Below are positions 22,850 to 29,404 of a DNA stretch of 29,404 bases, in pieces. The position numbers and the translations under genes were made by a program. The notes beneath the pieces were generated by a model. It was not told the origin of the DNA. It saw only the letters and a list, made by a program, of their open reading frames with translations, and ran no database searches. Each line of letters opens with the position of its first letter. Positions within the stretch are counted from its first letter, which is position 1. This stretch comes from Funneliformis mosseae (taxonomy: Eukaryota; Glomeromycota; Glomeromycetes; Glomerales; Glomeraceae): NCBI GenBank assembly GCA_910592005.1, contig CAJVPP010000580.1:1-29404 (forward strand). Reading direction: 5' to 3'.

Positions 22850-25800
22850 TATACACAATAATAATAATGATTTATAAATCAGAGTATTCTTTGTAAGCAT
22901 AAAAATAAGAGAAGAAGAAACACTCAGTTAATGCAATACATGTCTTACAAGATAATGTAAAATTTCATAATAAAAAAAGCTAGAGAAACTTAAGAAGAGA
23001 AAAAAATGCAGAGTACATAATAGAGAGCAAAAATGCATAAAGTTAAAAATAAAATCAGACGAATAACGAGAAAAATAATTAAATTATTCTCAGACTTACA
23101 TGAAGAATATTGTCTAAAATTAAGTCACACAAGAAAATAAATAAGAGAGATCATTAAGAAATAAGAGAATTATATATCATGTGATAATCAACGAAAATAT
23201 TCACAAGAATCTAGACAAGATAATGATGCTAAAGCACTTCTTGCTAATACTTTAAGTGAATCTGAGCAAAATTGTTTAAAGAAATTTTGAAATAAAATTG
23301 ATAATATCTAATATAATCATTACCTTATATATAATAAAAGTTTTCTATCCATAACTTTTATAAAAGAAGAATGTTAACTGAGAATGGCTTACCAAAAAAA
23401 TTTTTTTCAGAGAATAACATAAACCTTGATAAAGTATCTGAAGAATTCCAAGGCCTAACAGAAATTGAGAAAATGTTAGTTTCACAAGTTTTTCCTGTGA
23501 TATCAATATATAGACTTCACAGAAGATAATATGAATATTGTGAAAATATAATTAACTTTTCTCAAGACGTTTAAGAGTTTGTTACAAAACTTTCTTAAAA
23601 TCTATCGTCATTAGATGTGCTTGTTGTACATTATCAATTCACATGTAATTCAGAATCATTTAGAGAATTTAGAGTTCACTGTTCTAAAGTTAGCTATGCT
23701 TTATGTTAGTTGAAAGAAAACAATCAGTATTATGCTAACATATTCATCAATCACAAAGTTCTTCAATCTTTATCAAATGATGATTCAGTTAATGAATAGT
23801 TTCAAAATATTAATGATGAATTGGATCATGAAAATGAGAAAAACATGATTACAAGCATATTTATTTCCCTCTTTTCCTCAGTCAATCATAAAAATGTTGT
23901 TATCAAAAAGACTCTTGATCAAATGCAAAGTAGAGATCATTCTATTTTATGATCACAGATTATTAATAATCCTATTAATTAATTTCAGACATCAGGATAT
24001 ATATCATGCGTGTTTCTAATCTTATACCTAATTGGAAGTACTGATATTTATACAGAACGAATCAGAGATATAAAGATAGCTAAATATTTTTAAGCACCTT
24101 CTTTTATATAAAGACAAAAAGTTCGCAAGGCATACTTGTTGGTAATATTTTGCTTTAATTTTCAAATGTGATGGCAAGTACTACAAGAGAAAAAGGTGTA
24201 TGTCAAACAAAATCTTATTGATTCTCAAATTACAGTCATAGATATTCAAAAAAGAATCAAACAAGGTGATAACTATATAGCTGATAGAATTATAAGATTT
24301 AGTAAAAGTTTACGTAAATCTCATCAATTCTAGAATGTAAGGTATAATAAATTGTCTGATATGATTAACAAATAGGATCACAGAGATTAATATTTTTATC
24401 TTTAATGTTGTTGATTTGTATTGGCCAGAACTTCATAAGCTTATATTATCTATTGATATTAATAAAATTTTGGGCAAACACAATTTTCAAAATATTGTTA
24501 ACAATCCTAATATTGTGATCTGGTTTTTCAGTAAGTAATTTGAAATATTTTTAAATGACATCTTAAAATCATAATAGAATTTAGAAAATTGGTAGTACTA
24601 TTTCAAATAACAGCATCATGGTAGCATTCATATGCATAGAATAGGAAAATGAAAAAATGCATCTATAATAGGTTGAGAACAAATGAAAAAAAACGAAAAT
24701 AAAATAAAAAAATTATATAATATCTTAATAATATTGTAACTACAATAAATCCAGGACTTGATATGCCTATACCTGAGAGGTATTTGTGTAAAAAGAATAG
24801 CAATAAATTATATGATGACTAGCAAGACTATATTAATTTAATCAACAAATTACAAAGATATACATAATGCTCTTCTGTATATTATCTTTATATTAACTGA
24901 TAAAGAAAATAAATTTGTAGGTTTAGATATCCTAAGAATCACTGAGAAAATAATTGTGCAAAATAATAATCATAGATAGCCAGAGTTCATAATGGCAAGA
25001 AATAATCTGTATATTAATCTATATAGTTAACTTCAGACATAGGGTTAGTGAGAAAATGTAAATTTAAAACTAATTATGAGCATATATACAGTATTGCAGT
25101 ATATTTGAAGTATGCTAGTAAATCAAAACTACAGTTAGCTGCTTTTTCAGACATATTGAATTAAATTCTTAGTAAAAGTCAACCAGAAGATCTACTACTT
25201 GCCTTAGTTCAAAAGCTATTATTTTATAATATTGCTAAATAAGATATCTTCATGCAAAAAACCTGCTATATTATTCTCAGAATTCTATTATACCATTCAA
25301 GTCAGCAATTTGTTTTTTGATTCTTAATAAGGATACACTAAGGTTGATTCAAGGAATTGGAGAAAAAGAAGAGTATTTTATAATTAATGAATCAGGACAA
25401 ACAGAAAAATTATTACTGAAAAAATATTGGAAACGATCCACTACTTGAAGATTTCACTCTATTTCAATTTTACTTAATTCATAAATTGTTTAAAGGTCGA
25501 TAGAACAAGTGTTAATGAGAAAATATTGTTCATATTTTATCATCATTATGTAAAGAACCTTAGTGAGAAGAATTCTATCGCATAAAAATTTTACTTCACG
25601 TTTGACATTGAAGTCTTTAACAACTAAATGGAAATAGATCTATTAAATAGATAATTGTGTATTAATAACATAATAAAGAAATTAATGCTAACCCAATTGA
25701 TTTACTTGAATAATCTATAAATAAAGAAAGAGAAATAATTGATAAAAATGAAGAAGAACTAATTAAAACAAATAACGAACAGATGAATATTGACCTGCTT

Positions 25801-27425
25801 GAATGCAACTTGCAGAAATGGATCTAAACTCAAATATAGAATTTTCATTTGATTTAGAAATATGAGATATAGATCAGAATCACAACTAGATTAACAATCT
25901 AAGGCAGAGATATACTAATACAAATCTGGTTGATATAGATACCTTCTTAAGCCAAAATTCTAGAATAAGTATAACAGATAATTTAATGTGAAATATAAGA
26001 TGCTAAATAAAAATCAAAAGATGATCTTTAAGTAAATAGAATTTTATTATAACAATTTGCTTCTGAGAAATCAAATTAAGCTCTTAAGGATGATCATAAT
26101 AGGTACTGCAGGAACTGAAAAAATATACCTAATTAAAGTAATTCAAAATAGAAACTAGGAAATGATCAGAACTGAATCTAAATTACCTATAATCATAATT
26201 GCACTAACAGGAGTAGTAACTTTTAATATTGATAGAATAACGATAATTCAAAGCTATCAATACCAATTAATAATGATAACAAACGTTTAGATATAAATAG
26301 GAAAAAGCTGAAACAATTATAAGATAGATTTAAAAATATAAGATATGTAATAATTGATGAAAAAAGCATGGTTAGTCAATAAATACTTATCTTAATAGAT
26401 ATGCGACTCTGATAAGTATTTTCTGAATATAATAATAAACTATTCAATAACAGATCAGTTATATATTTAGTAACTTTGGACAGCTTCTATCTGTTCTTGA
26501 TTTACCTATATATGTTAAAAGTAAAAGAGATGCATTATCTAACAGCGGTCTTATAACATACTAATATTTCAATGAAGTGTATAAGCTTAATATAGTTTAG
26601 TATCAATCAGAAAATTCTAAAGAGTAAGAAGACTTTAGAAATATTCTATTAAAACTTTGTAATAGAGAATCTATAATAGATAACTAGAAAACTCTTACCA
26701 CACTAATTGAAGACAAGCTTAGTCTAACTAAATAAAACAGATTTTAAACGCTATGTTTATTCTTATAAGATAGGGTGATATTCATGTAGTAAACTTTAAA
26801 CAGCTTAGTTTTTGAAAGTTTCTATTAATAAAATTCAAGTCATATATATAGGTAGCAAAAAAGCAAAAAAGCTGACTCTGATACAGCTTATGAACTTAAA
26901 ACAGAATTATTACTGCAAGAGGAGCACAAGTAATGCTAATAGTAAACTTTACAAACTAAACTTAGACTTATTAACAATTCAATAGAAACTATTTAAGATA
27001 TATTATTTAAGGAAAACTAAGGTCTACCTTTTTTTTTTATAGCAGTATTAATCTTTTTTGATAATTACAAAGGTTTTACAATTTGTAGCCTAAGGGAAAA
27101 ATAGCTGTACCAATCACATCAATTTGACATATATAGAATAGCAGTTCTAGAACTTCTTGTTCATATTTACAAATTTCAGTTTATTTTGTCTAGGCAATCA
27201 CAGTTCACAAAAGTCAAGGTCTAATATTAAAAAAAAACTATAATAGATCTCAAAGATAGTAAATTCACTACAAGCTTTTCCTTTATAGTAGTATTTTGAG
27301 TACGTGTATTTGAAGATCTCATATTTAAACCATTTACCTTTGAGAGAATTCAATATATTAAAGAATGCAAAAGGTTAAGAGAGAGATTAGCTGAAAAGAA
27401 ATATTTAACTTCCATGATACTGGAA
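22850..27425 (+). pseudogene. Near-full-length Helitron RepHel (HUH Rep + PIF1 helicase), decayed
   Basis: Three-frame reading gives the order of a Helitron transposase. A charged N-terminal region lies at about 22850-23300. The Helitron N-terminal domain follows (LTEIEKMLVSQVFPVISIYR near 23457, then FREFRVHCSKVSYAL). A helitron-like Rep region has DLYWPELHKLI and FEIFLNDIL. The HUH motif reads GSIHMHRIG (His codons 24629-24637). A zinc-finger-like/Rep tail (LQRYT..CSSVYYL near 24850) precedes a PIF1-type helicase. Helicase motifs are Walker A GTAGTEK (26102-26122), IIIALTGVVTFNIDRITI, Walker B IIDEKSM (about 26350-26370), LDLPIYVKSKRDAL and AITVHKSQG (27194-27220), with a C-terminal KRLRERLAEK-like tail. 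Dozens of TAA/TAG/TGA stops and several frameshifts make it non-functional. Many stops replace Gln or Trp, and the Walker A glycine GGA reads GAA. By family knowledge an intact copy would transpose by rolling-circle replication. The element ends (5' TC, 3' hairpin and CTRR) could not be fixed. Confidence 0.88.
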
Positions 27426-27680
27426 GTTAGTTTTATATAACAAAATACACAATAAAGTTGAAAAAATTTAATGCAACCAATAAAACTGAAAAATAATAAA
27501 ACTGACAAATATTTTTTATTTTTCATCATAATTAGAGTTTAATTATTATTTTTTTATTGTAATACGTGATGCAAACTATATAATAAATAATAAATTAAAA
27601 AATTAAAAATGACATAACATAGTAAAACAAGTAGAAATATTCACATGATCATATAGAAGATTAATATTGCGTAATCATAT

Positions 27681-27970
27681 ATTATCTTTCGCTTCGCTTT
27701 AGACAATTAATTTATTTTTATATGAATAATGTGGATGATATATCTGTTGTTGACATAATAAATTAAGTTATTTTTAAAGTTAATTGATGATATTAATATA
27801 TAGTATTATATAGTAAAAAAAAAGAAACTATTAAGCTAAATATTATTTTTTTTTTAATAAAATAAATTCAAATTTAACATTAATTTAAAAAATTTTCTTA
27901 TAATTTCTTCTTTAATTATAAAATATATATATATACTTTATTAATCTGAAGCGTAGTGAAGGACTATTAT
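27681..27970. mobile_element. MITE-like inverted-repeat element
   Basis: CTTTCGCTTCGCTTTAGACA (27686 onward) is matched in inverted orientation by TCTGAAGCGTAGTGAAGGAC (27945-27964), about 16 of 20 positions, with the A/T-rich flanks also loosely matching. The roughly 280-bp interior is A/T-rich and non-coding. The terminal word resembles that of the 22371-22481 foldback. Target duplication is not clear. Confidence 0.45.
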
Positions 27971-28530
27971 GTTTAGGCTCAATAATATAAAATGTTAATC
28001 TGTCCGCCCGTTTGACCTATGAGATGATGACGTTCAGTTACTGTATTTGTCAATATTGCTCGTGATCATTTCCCAAATCTTATCAAATTTATTTAAAACT
28101 TTTTGCATTAAAAAAAAATTTTTTCAGCTTTATATTTTTTTTTTATTTGTATTACCATTTTTTCTGAGAAATGTGAATTAAAATATATTTTGATGTTTTG
28201 TTTCTATTTTTTTTAACGCTTTATACTGTTATGTTAAATTATGTCTTTTTCTGATATTAATAAAACTAGTTGTCTTTCTTTGAGCTTCCTTTCTTGTAAC
28301 CTTTGCAAATTCTTTATATGAAGCAACTTTTCGAACGTAAACTGTTTAAAAGAGATATTATTTAGTGAACAGACGTGTGATATTATGACGAAAGAATTTT
28401 TTACATTAACAGAAAGTCTAAAGTGAATATTCCCAGAATATTTTCTTTATATCTCCGCTACATCTCTGCTACATCCTCACGCCTTTCACGTTCTGAACTT
28501 CACAATGGTCCTTACCATTCCCTAGTTAAT
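27971..28530. other. Less AT-rich segment, unrecognised gene fragment possible
   Basis: After about 27990 the composition shifts back towards that of genic DNA (for example CTGTCCGCCCGTTTGACC). A 27-codon ATG frame occupies 28231-28314 (plus), and further open pieces follow to about 28530 in other frames, including one starting MTKEFFTLTESL (about 28385). A pyrimidine-rich stretch ending TTTTTTCAG lies at about 28117-28128. No domain is recognisable and no splice model joined these pieces convincingly, so they are most likely a relic. Confidence 0.25.
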
Positions 28531-28695
28531 AATATTATGATTATTTTTATTATTTTTATAGTTTTAGCTATTTTAATCATCAAGTTATGATTAAGAAATT
28601 ATAATTTCTTTTAATAATAATTTGTATAATTATCTCTTTTCAAATATTTTATCAACTATTAGTTCTGAAAGATTGTATTTATATTTATACTATAT

Positions 28696-28872
28696 GTTAA
28701 TTAATTTTAATGTCAAAATTAATTATATTAATTTATTAATTATTAATAAAATAATTACATTTATCAAAATACAATTATTTATTAATTAATTTTAATAATA
28801 TCAAAATTAATTATGTTAATTTATTAATTATTAATAAAAATAATTACATTTATCAAAATACAATTTATTTGT
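28696..28872 (+). repeat. Two tandem copies of an 88-bp AT-rich unit
   Basis: The block TCAAAATTAATTATATTAAT...ATTACATTTATCAAAATACAA (from 28713) recurs 88 bases later (from 28801) with very few differences, one being ATATTA against ATGTTA. The near identity implies a duplication more recent than the surrounding decay. It is non-coding. Confidence 0.8.
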
Positions 28873-29404
28873 TAAAATATAATTTAATTAGTAATTTATC
28901 AATTTGCATTAAAATATATCTATATTGATTAAAATTTTTATTAAAATAAATTTAAAAATAGTATTTCATAGAAATATAATCATTAGGTTAAAAAACATTT
29001 TTATTTAATAATAATACTAATATATTTATTAATAAAATTAAAAATTTATATTATTATTATAATAATATAATTTTTATTAATTATTTAAAAAAAAAAGTAA
29101 TATAAATGTTTTGCAAATAAAAGAAAAAAATTTACAAAAAAAATTATATTTTACTTTTTTTATTAAATTAAAATAAAATAAATCTGATATTAAATTAAAA
29201 AAATTTTTATAGAATTATTTTTTATCCCTTAAACTGTAAAGGTTTGTAAGCAAATTTGCCTGCTTATTTACTATAAATTCCCTTCTGATTTACTTTTATG
29301 AAAAATTAAAATTTTTTTTTTTAAATTAATTTTATAAATATATATAATATTATAATAAATTTTAGTTTTTAATTATATAATAAATAATTTAAGGTTACTT
29401 ATAA
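28873..29404. other. AT-rich tail without features
   Basis: Nearly pure A and T apart from a small island at about 29225-29285 (CTGTAAAGGTTTGTAAGCAA), which contains a short inverted repeat TAAGCA...TGCTTA. No coding frame or transposon terminus was recognised before the window ends. Confidence 0.5.

Overview
This is AT-rich eukaryotic DNA, most likely from an arbuscular mycorrhizal fungus of the Rhizophagus/Glomus type. The reasons are short fungal introns (60-109 bp, GTAAGT-like donors), an F-box/leucine-rich-repeat-like gene of the sort expanded in those genomes, decayed RepHel Helitrons, Tc1-like MITEs, many homopolymer A/T tracts, and a siderophore synthetase of the class that makes rhizoferrin in Mucoromycota. 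The organism is inferred from these traits; no ribosomal or other marker gene is present.

Layout. 1-3519: gene-free AT-rich DNA ending in two MITEs 46 bp apart (1975-2705, whose left end is tandemly duplicated, and 2752-3519 with CAGT...ACTG termini and TA flanks). 3607-5159: a roughly 775-bp unit in two tandem direct copies. 5160-9456: gene-poor intergenic DNA with one promoter-like cluster near 6200-6290 and T/A palindromic tracts just before the first gene. 9457-11148 (+): single-exon F-box protein. 11509-13771 (-): six-exon gene for an IucA/IucC-type NRPS-independent siderophore (NIS) synthetase, assembled here by hand into an uninterrupted 599-residue frame. The two genes are convergent, 360 bp apart, and are the only intact genes I can support. 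13908-14125: degenerate short tandem repeats in the upstream region of the synthetase gene.

14126-20640: a 6.5-kb block of almost pure A+T with no coding signal, containing one recognisable inverted-repeat structure (about 16501-19202). 20641-22200: decayed repeats with tRNA-like B-box matches and, on the minus strand, the C-terminal remnant of a Helitron PIF1-type helicase. 22371-22481: a foldback element. 22850-27425 (+): a nearly full-length but heavily mutated Helitron RepHel pseudogene (HUH Rep and PIF1 helicase motifs readable). 27681-27970: a MITE-like inverted-repeat element. 27971-29404: AT-rich remnants with an 88-bp tandem duplication.

The window reads as a 4.3-kb gene island inside a transposon-filled compartment. 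Stop codons in the Helitron relics sit where related proteins have Gln or Trp, which points to C-to-T/G-to-A decay; the AT block may be the end state of the same process. The most notable gene is the NIS synthetase, which probably makes a citrate-based polycarboxylate siderophore (rhizoferrin/glomuferrin type) for iron acquisition. The F-box protein would act separately, in SCF ubiquitin ligase substrate recognition.
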